Source: Trichaptum fuscoviolaceum
Lineage: Eukaryota; Basidiomycota; Agaricomycetes; Hymenochaetales; Trichaptaceae
Length of the DNA stretch: 64,000 bases
Reading direction: 5' to 3'
Assembly: GCA_910574455.1 (NCBI GenBank)
Contig: CAJSYZ010000005.1
Span: 3,410,001-3,474,000, forward strand
In this document: one piece after another, positions 1 to 10,451 of the stretch
Layout of the letters: every line of letters starts with the position of its first letter
Numbering within the stretch: the stretch's first letter is position 1
Program-made: the position numbers and the translations under genes
Notes under the pieces: generated by a model
Seen by the model: the letters and a program-made list of their open reading frames with translations, nothing else
Databases searched by the model: none
Told to the model about the DNA's origin: nothing

Positions 1-37
1 TATCCGGGCATAGTCGAGAACCTACGAGGTCTGGGAT

Positions 38-84
38 AGCTATGGCTATGGCTATGGCTGGGGCAGGCTATGGCTATGGCTGTG
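38..84. repeat. GGCTAT hexanucleotide repeat
   Basis: Imperfect tandem copies of GGCTAT lie in two short blocks (about 38-60 and 66-83), separated by a GGGGCAG interruption. This is a simple-sequence repeat with no sign of coding function. Confidence 0.75.
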
Positions 85-1283
85 ACTATGGTGAGTGACT
101 TCGGGACTATGGCGAGGTACGGGGTTCGCTGGAGCGGGGAACAGAGCATGACGGGAGCGGGGAGCGAGCGGGGGATCATCCTAGAGTCGGGGGAACAACG
201 AGGCGGGCTAGGGATGGATCGAGACACGGGGACGAGGCGGGGGACTGACAAGGAGACGTGGGCGAGGACAAGCAGGGGCGAGGAGGTCGTAGCGGGGCGG
301 AACTCTAGCAGGAGAATGCATGGCGAAGCAGAGGTTCTCCCGGGATCAGAGAGCGGGGGATCCTTTCGGGATCTAGCCAAGGTCGCGATTTTGGGTTTCA
401 GTATACCGGGTTCTGTTCGGGATTGCCTTAGACATGTTGGGGTCCTGGGGGATCCCGACAGTGAGCGAAGTTGCAGATAATGAGTGTTGCCTACATATCG
501 ATGGGATACTTGTTGATTCGCTGACGGCCGTAAGTCATCTTGTTAAAGTGCATTCGAGCTACAGTATAAAGCCTTACTCAAACACTTTTCGGATGATCCA
601 GAAGGAACAAACCAGGAGTATGAACACTTGCGATATATACCGATCGTTCTGGCGTCAGACCAAAACTCCCTATTGAACAAACAACTGCCAGACCGAGATC
701 TACCCCCACTTCCCACCGGAGGCAATCTGCTTCTCAAGGATGTAGAAGCAGAGCTAGATCGATAGGTTGCGGTGACGAGAATTGACACGAGCGGCTACGG
801 CGGACCATTCAAGGTGGAGGGTAATTCAAGAACATGGACCTTGAGGGAAAATGATCAGAACGTGCGCAATCGGACAAGAGAGAAATTGCTTTCGGAACAG
901 ATTGAAAATAGTATGTCCGAGTCCTCCGAAAACCCGTAGTAAGAACTCTGGAATTTATGTTTGACAATTGTTTCAGGCGTCAGGAAGAATATGCCACTTG
1001 GGCGGAAGTCGGACAATTCTCGAAGCGCACAAGGCAAATGTGCTTGAGTCGCTCAGCCAACAACGAAAAGCATGAACATCCTTATCAGCGAAGGCGAGAG
1101 GAAAGCAGCGCGCAGCCTACAATACTGGCGTACTGAATTACTGGTGTACTGATTTGTACTTACTATGACATTTGAATTGTACATGCTTGTACTTAGTCTT
1201 TACTTATGCTTGACTGACCTCCTGATGTACTGACGTACTGAGTGTGTCCTGAAAATTGGCTTATTTCAGTGTGTTCAGGCCAT

Positions 1284-1405
1284 CAGTTGATTTCAGACAG
1301 GCATAGCAACATATCAGTAGATTTCAGACAGGCATAGCAACCCTTCAGTCCATTTAAGGCAGCGTCAGGACGCGTCAGTCGCCTTAAGCAAAAAGTAGTT
1401 TCCCT
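1284..1405. repeat. Degenerate 31-bp minisatellite
   Basis: Units begin with CAGT at 1284, 1315, 1346 and 1376, giving a spacing of 31, 31 and 30 bases. The first two units share ATTTCAGACAGGCATAGCAA exactly, and the third and fourth are increasingly diverged (ATTTAAGGCAG, GCCTTAAG). The regular period shows a tandem array decaying toward its right side. No coding frame runs through it. Confidence 0.7.
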
Positions 1406-2388
1406 GATGGCACTGCCAGTGGCAGGTACAAATCCGAGACGGCTATACTTACTAGTTCTAAGCTAAGCCTTACAGTGGACTCGGACATGCGGCCCGACTT
1501 AGAACCACCGCCCCCTCCTGACTCCTTGTCCAAGCGTGAGGCTGAACTATGTCCTAATCATCAAAGAGGCCCAACATACTAATATACACTTCTGTGTATG
1601 CGTACTAAGGGCACTCGCGATGAACTTGAAATGAACTACAACCTCGTCCTCCATGCAAGACCCAAGCTATGCTCTAACTAAATATGCTCTTACTCTTGCA
1701 CTTTCTCCGGAGATACATCGCGAACCATGTTGACTCGAGAGTCCAACTTTCACCATACACCACTTACTAACCACTCACCCCGCTGTATGAGGTCGCAACA
1801 ATGGCCCACTTGCACCTACAGCCTCAAATGCTATCAGTCTAGGGTCACCGCGACAACTAATATGTGGTGCATCTGTAACCGGATGAAGGACCGATATGGC
1901 TTGTCGCAGCTGCAACCGCCGCGCCATTTGCGTTCAATACGTACTACCTTAACTCTAAGTGAGAAGGGCTGTAATGCATCTTTAACTAGATTCGTACAGC
2001 AAACCTCCCTTGCATCCAAAACCGAAGCTTCGAAATTCGGGATTTCGGATGGCACGATGGTTATACTTATCCTATATGAACACCGCCCTCACGCATGTGG
2101 CACAGCTTGAGTCACCGGTTTAATTCTCACATAGCTCCGAGCGAGAGTGAGAGCGTTATTCGTAGACGATGCCATCGCCGAATTCCTCTTCCTTCGAGGC
2201 TGCGTATGTGCATCTTGACGCTTTCCCTCCAACTCCTTACATTGGTGGTGAAGATTAATGGCTAAGCTCTTCATCTTACTCGCGCACCATGCTGTTCCGA
2301 TGAGGTTGGCTATACAAACCCCTTTCTTACTCGTACCGTAGGGAATAGGCTACATCTTTGTGACTCGTTAGCAGCGTTTTAGAAGGGC

Positions 2389-2396
2389 TATAAAAG
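2389..2396 (+). promoter_or_regulatory. TATA box of mini zinc-cluster gene 1
   Basis: TATAAAAG lies 91-98 nt upstream of the ATG at 2487, a normal fungal distance. It supports the downstream three-exon model as an expressed gene. Confidence 0.6.
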
Positions 2397-2486
2397 CAAC
2401 TTCAGAGCTTACTTCAACATCAAGGTCTACGAGATAGACCCCATTAGCTTCCATCTCACATCTTTCATCAGTCTAACTTGACTGAC

Positions 2487-2830
2487 ATGAACGCTGCGGC
2501 CAATAACGCCAATGGTGGAGGGCAGGATCCCTTCAAAAACTATAACTTCGACAACTTACAGCCCAACGGAGGAAGGCCCAGACGAGCTGTGGCATGTGCT
2601 GCGTGCAGGCACAGACGAGGAAGGGTGAGCATTTATGTTCTTTCCAATAAGACAACTCTGGTTTCTAATAGAAAGCTCGCAGTGCGAAAGGCCAAAAGAC
2701 AATCCAAAAGCATCTTGTACTTTCTGCAGGAGTAGAGGCATACCATGTGTTGTAAGCTTCACTTCATATGAGAATTCATGTTCATAACTCTAACGGTCTA
2801 ACCTTGTATATCCAGTCCGGACCAGCATGA
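2487..2830 (+). CDS. Mini Zn2Cys6 zinc-cluster protein (copy 1), 73 aa
   Basis: Three exons (2487-2624, 2683-2751, 2816-2830) join in phase to a 73-residue protein. Seen directly: an N-terminal Asn/Gly-rich stretch, a basic GRPRR segment, then six cysteines C37, C40, C47, C58, C61 and C68 spaced CX2CX6CX10CX2CX6C, which is the binuclear zinc-cluster pattern of fungal Gal4-type DNA-binding domains. The protein stops five residues after the last cysteine, so it lacks the linker, coiled coil and fungal transcription-factor domain that normally follow. It is either a free-standing DNA-binding module, perhaps a competitor or partner of larger factors, or a truncated relic. A close relative at 15814-16316 shares both intron positions, which argues for a genuine small gene. 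The second acceptor (CGCAG before TGCGAA) was chosen because only it restores the cluster. The target genes are unknown. Confidence 0.7.
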
Positions 2831-5800
2831 GGAGCCCTTCGCCTCGCCCCCCACCGGCCCGTTTCCACTCCCACCCCTTTAATCGTATAGCCTTGCACAC
2901 CACGCGCTCTTGAATAACTTCTATGGACTGGGATACACAATACCTGAATACCGTCAATACCCATCCACACGAATACCATGTATCCTGCCCTCATACCTAA
3001 TTTATGTAGCAATAGTGTGTTGTGTCTCGTGTGCTAATGCTAATGCTAGTATCCATATTATTTCTGAAAATCAGTGACTTATAGAATCTGGGCCTTTGAT
3101 AACACTCTTCAGGGTACTAGCAGTAGAATCTGGTATCAAAGATCAGACGCTCTGAAGTCAGCAAATAGAACTGCGAAGGACCCAGAGCAAACGAACCTTA
3201 TATACAAGTAGACTCCAGAAAGTCGAGAATAGAGAAGCTGACGTCCTGATGCCAGTGCGCAATTCGACCCTTTCAGCGAGTTGCACGGAATAACGACAAC
3301 CCGAAAGTTTATCTTTTGTACGAGTGAGACAAAAACGCGTACAAGAACTGGACTGGAGCTACATATAGCATGACAGAGCGCAGAGACCAGACAAGCTTTC
3401 TAGCCAATGGCGACCGCGGAGGAACAGAGCAGGCCTCCATCGGTGGTCATGGTTGTAAACGATGCAACTTGAACTGTCCAGGCCAATACCAAGGGCGTTG
3501 GGTCGGAAAGTCCAAACCCATCTAATCGGATGCTCCTGTCAAAAATCTACTAGGAAGCAGAAATCGACAGCTGAAACATCAAATTAAACCCTCGGTTTCT
3601 AGGCAGGCCGGATAGCGATAGCAGGTAGTACAACGATCGAGGCACTCGCTAACTGGCAATGAACGGAGGAGGTCACTGTCATGGGCTGACACATAAAACG
3701 TTGTCCGAACTTCGATAAAGGTGATTTTTGACCTTCATCTCCACACTTGTCTATACCGTGACACGAGACCGGGCCAACGCTATGTAAGACGATGCTATCA
3801 AGAACGAAAGCACCAGAACAACTTGGAAGAGGACATGCTTCTGATGAGATGGAAGAAGAAGAAGAAACAAACTGCGCAAGCCAACTTAAAGCAAATCTGG
3901 AGCGGTCGCCGGGGAATCAGCCTGAGTTCTCCGTGCAATGCCAGTGTTGGGGGAAAGAGGCAACGAGGCTTTCCTAACACGAAGGACGCCCATCCTGATT
4001 AGTGCAAGGAAAGTCCGAAGGTAAATCAAAGGGCAAGCGCGTGAGTACTACATACTGAATGCCAGTGGCAGAACGCCGCTAGCCCGACGATTGGCGACAT
4101 CATTGAGCGCGAGCGCGAGCGCCACGTCGGCCCTTGCAGAGGATCAGGATCCGAACTCGAGACCAAGATAGTACTACCGTATCATGAAGATCGAGCGCCG
4201 GAACTTGAACCAGTTCGAATGCGGCGCGTACAAAGCCCAATTGCTGTTGTTGTTGGTTGGTTGCTGAGCCACGGCGGCTCGGAGGAGGGCAAGCTGATAG
4301 CCCACCAACTTGAATCCGGATTACTACCGCTGAAATGACATCATGCTCACAGCGCAGAAAGCGAATAGATGTGTGTGATATACAGTAATGTATATCCTGC
4401 CAACCGAGTAGATGCATTCGATAAATGAGAGAGATAAGAGCCTGAGTCATATGGTGATATGATAATTAGACCGCTGGGTCTTGATTTGTTTCAAGTTGGG
4501 CTGTTGAGCAGTCCGACCTATTCGGCGAGCGAGATGAGTCCAGCTCCCCGCCCCCCTTGACCAAGTGTCAGTCCAAACCAGCCCGATTTCGCCGACACTG
4601 CCAGTAGCCGCATTAGCATTTGAAGATTATCTGGGTTAGGGTGTTCTTCAGAGTTGTAGCTCAGACTCTACCGCACATTCTGATGAAAGATGAGAGGGTC
4701 AAGCGGCGGCCTGAGGCACTTGACGCGATGGTGTGATGAGAGACTGAGCCTGAGCTGAAGCTCTCGTTCAAGTTCCCAAATTGCATCGGAAGATGACGCA
4801 TTGTTTACTACTACTGGCCCCAACGTTCATCCACTGGGTGGGCCCGCATCAGCACTGAACTGGCCAAACAGTCGGGGTGCCGGGAGTGCCCTTCGACGCT
4901 GGATCGAGCACTTTGGATTTGGCACAGAGAGATCCAAAGCGTTAGATCTGTACACGTAACCACTGGCAATGGCAAACGTGAAGGCGGGGAAGCTTTCGGG
5001 CGCTCGGTAGTCTGAGAGTAGTACACACTCGGTGATTTCCTCGTCCGTCTCAGGCTGCGCATGCACCGGGCGCACTGAGCTTAGTATGGGATAGCGTGAA
5101 ATAGGAACGTAACAAGAAGATGACGATTTCCACAGATGTACAGAGCGCGTATGCGCATCTTGATTTCGGTGGCAAGACATCCTGAAAGAGACACAGTTGG
5201 CGAGGCAAAGCAACTTGAAGGCAAAATACGCTCTTGATCCAGCGCCGTATCCTCCAAATCTGAGATCATCTCGTTTCCCTTTATTGCACCCGTGGGCGTC
5301 AGTGTCATGTCCTTCAAGTTGGCCGCCATATCTCACAAAGCACGCGCCATGACGCACAAGAGCGTTATCTCTGCTACGTTAGGGCGCCCGAGTCTGCCTG
5401 GCAGTGAGTGGTGAGCAGCCGGTATGCAAACACTTGCGGGCGTTGCTGACAACTGCGGTTCGTTTAGGACAAATGCGTGTGGAGCGGCGATCCCTGCAAG
5501 CGGCGAGAAGTGCAGCGAGTGGAGAGCGTTTAAGACCCTATCGTCGAGATGGTCTGCAATACAATGCAATGCAATACAATCGCTCGCGACCAGGCGAGTG
5601 AAGGCACTCCACCTGCCGAGGTCCAGGACGCAGGAGATCGGACCGCCGGCGACATGATCGCCGGCGTCAGGGGGGTGCGAATATGTGATCATGTAGTGCG
5701 GGATCGCAATCAACAGATGATATCTGCACTAGATTGGCGTTATTCTTCGCTTGGCGCATAGGAGAGCCCGGGCGGATTGACGCAGACAAGTCAACGGTCA

Positions 5801-8395
5801 ACCCAGTGTCCAGTGCCGTGAAGCCTCGGGGTCAAGTCGATGTTATCCTCACTTCGTGTGCAGTCGAGACACACAAAAAATGGCACACGGAGTTCGCCTT
5901 TCATCGCCCGCACATTTCGCGCACAGACTGTACATGACGCGTCTGCGCAGAACGGCGACAAGACGGTCGGGGACGCGTGCAAATGACGACGCCTTCGCAT
6001 GAATGAATCGGGGAGAGGGAAACGACCGTGCTGGCCCGAATGGTGCATATCATCCTCCGCGCTCGGGCTTTGCGATATATCCATCGAAGCTCGTAAAGCC
6101 GCACAAAGAGACCCGGAAGTCGATCATCTGCTATGATAGTCGTTGTCAGCGCTCTGAGCTGATATGATATCAGTGACAGACAATATGATTAGATTGCTGC
6201 CGACGCACCCCTGATACTAGACATTGTCATCCACTGCGCTTTATAGCCAAGCTTCACCACGACGCATGTAAACCAGCAGTGCACTCAACGCCCCCCCCCC
6301 CCCCCCTATAAAGTCCCGCCGAGTCCCTCGACATGGCTGATATGTAGGAGCAGCGACACCGAGGACACATCGCCAAGAACGCCAAAAATGCTGTCACACC
6401 ACGAATGCGCATTACGGCCTCTGCTCGGTAGTTTAGACGCACATAGCAGGCTTAATGGAGCCATCCGTGCGCAATCACTCCTGCTAATCAGCGCGAAGCC
6501 CAGCGATCGTGTGGAGCCACGCTGTCCGCTGCCCCCTTTGCGCTATAAGTGCCCCCATACCAGGCACGGCGGCGGGCATTGTGAGTCAACCGAAGCTCCA
6601 GTCCGAGTCTCCCTTCGACTTCGTGTGTGATTGCCCGCATGGAAGAGGCACCGCGCACGGATTTAAAAAAAAAACCTGACTCCTTTTGGACCGGAAATGA
6701 AGACGAAGGCAAGGGGTTACAAGGCTCACTGACGTGCGGGGCGAGCGGAGAAACCCAATCACCCACTAACGCCCCCCCTCCCCGGGGCGGGGCGAGGCAC
6801 GGCGAAGCATGAGAACGAACGAGCGGATGGATGGAGAGGATCGAGGTTTAATGCGTTTCGAGGCACACAGGGAGAAAGGATTTAGCTTTGCTTTTAATGT
6901 CCCCCGGGCCATCCATGGATCCATGGCATGGCGTCGAAGTCGAAATCGATGGTGAGGGCGAAGGCCGGCGAAGTCGAGAGCAAATGCACTGCGTATGTAT
7001 GTATATAAGTGTGACTCGGAGATGAGTGGACACGAGCGCGGGCAGTGCATACGGTACGAGAACATTTTCCACCAAAAGCGCGATGAATGAAACCTACTAC
7101 AGTGTGTATAGCTCTATCTGGGTTCATTGCATTGGGAGCATGGCCCGAGCGAGCGAGGGGCCATCAGAAAAGGTTGCGACGCATTCAAGTTGGGTGATGG
7201 GTTCGGCAGCGAGTAAAAACTTCACACTGGCAGTCTAAGCATACTACATAGTATCGTCGAGAAGGGAGAGTCGGACAAGAGACGCGCCCCGGTCTTTCGG
7301 AACCCCGGACCGGCTCAAGTGAACTGTGGAAAAAAAAACACAAACGAAAAACGGGAGAAGTACAAACGACAATCCGCCCCTTCATTTCGCGTACTAGTAT
7401 TATAGTCAGCGAGTGTACGTTCTCAAACCTTGCAAACCTTGAGCTTGAGCTTGAGCTTTACGACACCGCGTATCCCAAATCAGTGATCACAACACCTTGG
7501 CAAGCGGAGCCGTTAATTTTTTATTTATTCTTTCTTTAAAAATTTATCAGAGAGACAGAGTATCATCCCACCCCATTCACAGTCGGCGCATGTTTCTCGA
7601 GCTTTCTTGCGCAGGGAAAACCAAAGTTCAAAGACATTCTAATATTATCCTCCTTACGCCCCCAACTCAAGCTTTAGTACTTCAGCCATTCAGTCATTGT
7701 CAAAGAAAGAACCAAAAATCGGCAGTCAAAATAAAAAGTCAAGTTGAAGACAGCCTGAATGCAGGTGCACGTGTATATCACATTCAGAGATCCAGTTGGA
7801 GTGAATGGCGGCATAAAGGATAAGAGGCCATGCATGCATATAAAAGAAAAGGAGAGTAGGAAGAAAAGAACGCAGAAAACGGAAAGCAGAAACGGGGTCA
7901 CGGCGCGCAAAGTCCATAGCAAATGCAAGAAAATAACAATATACGTTAGAGGTTCGGGCCAGGGAAGAGAAGGAGCAGGATTCATGGATGGGTGTGTAGA
8001 TGTGCGAGTGTGTGTGACAGAGACGAAGAAAAGCCAGTATACTATATAATATTCTCTACATTGGACATTGCGGCCGACGTCTATTATGTATATGTCTTAG
8101 GTCGATAGTCGATAACAGAAGGCGGCTGAGGCGAAGAAATAACCAGGTGAGAAGAGAGGTGGGTGCGACGTGCAGTAGGAGGATGGTGAGAGAGTTATAA
8201 GACAGCGCAACGAGGAGATAAAGTCTAGTGTGCGCGACGGAGAAAGAGAAAAACAGAAGTAAAAAGACAATACTCCCAACAAGAAAGATCGATCGATATA
8301 TACAACGGCCGTTCGTCCCACTGGTCATCCATCCGATCATCCGGCCATTCGAGTTCGATAATATGCGTCGTCGGTTTAGAGTCCACTACAGCGCA
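2831..8395. other. Long gene-poor stretch
   Basis: No gene could be supported. Open frames are short, overlap on both strands and do not splice into anything recognisable. Simple-sequence features are a GAA run near 3847, GAGCGC repeats near 4107, TTG/TTGG near 4243, CAATACAATG repeats near 5560, a 16-base poly-C followed by TATAAAG at 6291, a TGTATGTATATAAG promoter-like element near 6996 and three GAGCTT copies near 7441. One minus-strand frame near 5081-5329 starts plausibly but has no convincing continuation. Confidence 0.55.
6291..6313 (+). promoter_or_regulatory. Poly-C tract abutting a TATA-like box
   Basis: A run of 16 cytosines (6291-6306) is followed directly by TATAAAG (6307-6313). 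The layout resembles a fungal core promoter, but the first ATG downstream (near 6333) gives only a four-codon frame. The next, at 6388, gives an 80-residue frame without recognisable character. Either the real transcript is non-coding or spliced in a way not resolved here, or the resemblance is chance. Confidence 0.3.
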
Positions 8396-10451
8396 TTACG
8401 CCTTATTCCCTTTCCTGCCCTTCTTTTTCTCCACGATCCGCGCACCGGCTGAAACGGCCAGGCGCCGCATCTCGCTCGACGCAAGGAACGCGTCCATCCG
8501 CTCCTCCTCGTCCATCGTCTGCACCTCCCCACCCTCCTCCGCACTGAACTCCGCAACGACCCTCCCATCCATCACAACGACCTTCCCGCCCACCAGCACC
8601 AGCGGCATCTCCATCTCCCCCTCCCCTAGTCCATTTTCCGCAGCTCCCCCATCGCCCTCACTCGTCGACGGAGCCTCGGCCGTCCGACCCGGGACCGAGT
8701 GCGAGGGGGTCGCGAGCAGCCGTGCAAGGACCCGTTTGAGGATCGGCGCGTCTACGCGCGTGCTAACGTCGAACACCGTCGGCGCGGGCTTCAGGTTGTA
8801 TCCCTCCAGCGTCGACACGACGCGTCGTGATAGTGCGTTGTGCGACTATCCTAATCGTCAGTACAAATACTCTCATTCACTTCGGAACAGAATGCAGAGA
8901 CTCACCCGAAAGACGACCACAGGGTTCTCCCTCCACGTTTCCGTCACCACTCGCCGAACCTCACTCCGCGCCCGCGCCTTGTCCCTCCTCAGATCGAAAT
9001 CGAGCACGAGTTCGGGGTCGAGGGGCTGCGCCGAGTCCACATATGACGGCAGCGCATTCGAGGGCAGCGCCGCCATGAACGAGATCAGCGCCGCGAGCTC
9101 TTCGGCGGGCGTCAGCGTGATAGCGGGCGGGAGCGGTCGGTGCGGTTGCGAATCATGCGAAGAGGCATCCGCAGTCGGCTGGACATGCGCGAGTCGAAAC
9201 GAGTTCGTCAGCCTGCGCGCAGCCTCCCGCTCCGCGTCGTTCGCCCACGGTGCCGGCGCGCCCGGCTTGGAGCGTGCCTGCGGGAGCGCGTCGCTGCTGA
9301 GATTCACGCCGGACCCGAAGAGCGTGACGATGCTGATCAGGGTGAGCGCGACGAGTGCGAGCACCGTCAACTGCGCGCGGCGCCGCAGGATGGGCGGGAG
9401 GTTGCGCAGTTTCCTGTCTTTTTCTACATCGGCGCGAGTGGAGGCTTTCCTACTCATGGCTGGCAGGTGAAACGTCTGGCCCGGGTACGGATACGGCGAC
9501 TTCATGGGCAAGTAGGCGTCCTGCGCCCCCACCCCACCCACCGCTGCACTGCGTCCGAGCCCACCCACGCGCGCGAGGACGGAGGCGTGCAGCCGCCGTA
9601 CGGTGGAGCGTGGGGGGTACGAGGTCGGGTTAAGCCAAGCTCTGAGCTTCTTGAGCATCCCCGCGGCGCCTGCAGGGCCCACACCCGACAAGCTCCCGAA
9701 CGTCGCTGAAAAGGGCGACGTCGGTGACGTGGTGGAGGTGGAGCTGAGCGAGGACGAAGAGCGGCGGGCGCGGTGCGGGTTCGGCGTGTGTCGCAGCGGG
9801 CCTTGGTTGTAGAAGCCCGAGGGGAGGAAGTGCGACGACGCGGACGGCGAGGACGGCGAGCTGGGAGGAGATGAGGAGGGCGATAAGGCAAAGGAGGAGA
9901 TGGAGGACGAGCTGCTGGAGGAAGAGAGTGGGAGGGGCGGGGGCACCGTGCGGTGGGCCATCGTGGTGGTGTTCGAGAATGAATTTGCAAACGTGGGGCG
10001 GGGCGTGTTGCAGTCTTCGTATGCGTATTCGTCGCTGACGTTGTAGCTGAACGTAGGGACGGCCTGGGTCGTTATTGAACGTCAGTAAAAAGTCTCAAGT
10101 CATGCAGAGGAAGGGGTCGCAAAGAGCGAGGACATTAGCAACGTGGTTCGCGTCCCTCAGTGCTAGGATTTATAAAGGGAGGCGAGCAGAGATAGAAGCG
10201 CAACACTAGCACAGCAAAGCGAAGTGTATTGGCAAAACGATGTGAATCCGGTGAAGACTCACAGAGACGGTTACGGAGGACAATGACGCGGTGCCAGTCG
10301 CGGTGAGTGCGCTGGTTAAGGAAGGCGTCGTCGCCGTGCTCGTCGCGGAGGGCTTGGCAGCGTCGTCGTCAGCACGCCGAGCAAGCGTGTTCGGGAGCGG
10401 GATAGGCGCAGCGGAGGAAACGACGAGGGAGGAGTTGCGGCGGTGGGCCAT
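8396..10451 (-). CDS. Membrane-anchored glutaredoxin-like protein lacking catalytic cysteines
   Basis: The spliced product has a long Ser/Pro-rich, low-complexity N-terminus, then a basic stretch (RKLRNLPPILRRR) leading into one hydrophobic segment (LTVLALVALTLISIVTLFG), suggesting a type II membrane anchor. A lumenal region and a thioredoxin-fold module with the glutaredoxin pattern VVVF..SRR..STLEGYNL..P...DV and PLVLVGGK follow. The layout matches fungal secretory-pathway glutaredoxins such as yeast Grx6/Grx7. Where those have CPYS/CSYS, this protein reads NALS, so no redox cysteine remains. Similar cysteine-poor relatives are common in agaricomycetes. The last intron (about 8850-8904) is in phase. 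The 5' exon from 10451 is joined across an intron of about 200 nt into an open frame without its own ATG (FSYNVSDEYAYED...). That join is less certain, and translation could instead begin at the ATG at 9961. The gene is markedly GC-rich compared with its surroundings. Confidence 0.6.

Larger units (their letters stand above)
1..2388. other. Gene-free, repeat-rich left edge
   Basis: No convincing gene was found on either strand. The first 420 bases are strongly G-rich on the + strand and open with a hexanucleotide repeat. Around 1120-1240 the TACTG/GTACTG word recurs irregularly, and a degenerate 31-bp tandem repeat follows at 1284. The remaining open frames (for example 1727-2110) have no splice-compatible partners and no recognisable protein character. 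This may be degenerate mobile or repetitive DNA, but no terminal repeats or transposase remnants were recognised. Confidence 0.6.

Noticed and set aside
4827..5357. A 176-codon minus-strand frame, with an overlapping 82-codon frame starting MAANLKDMTLTPTG
   Set aside because: Parts look protein-like, but the two frames compete and no intron pair joins them or leads to a motif.
8736..9709. Long plus-strand frames (244 and 189 codons) opposite the glutaredoxin-like gene
   Set aside because: They are Arg/Ala/Ser-rich antisense shadows of a GC-rich minus-strand coding region with a recognisable anchor and fold.
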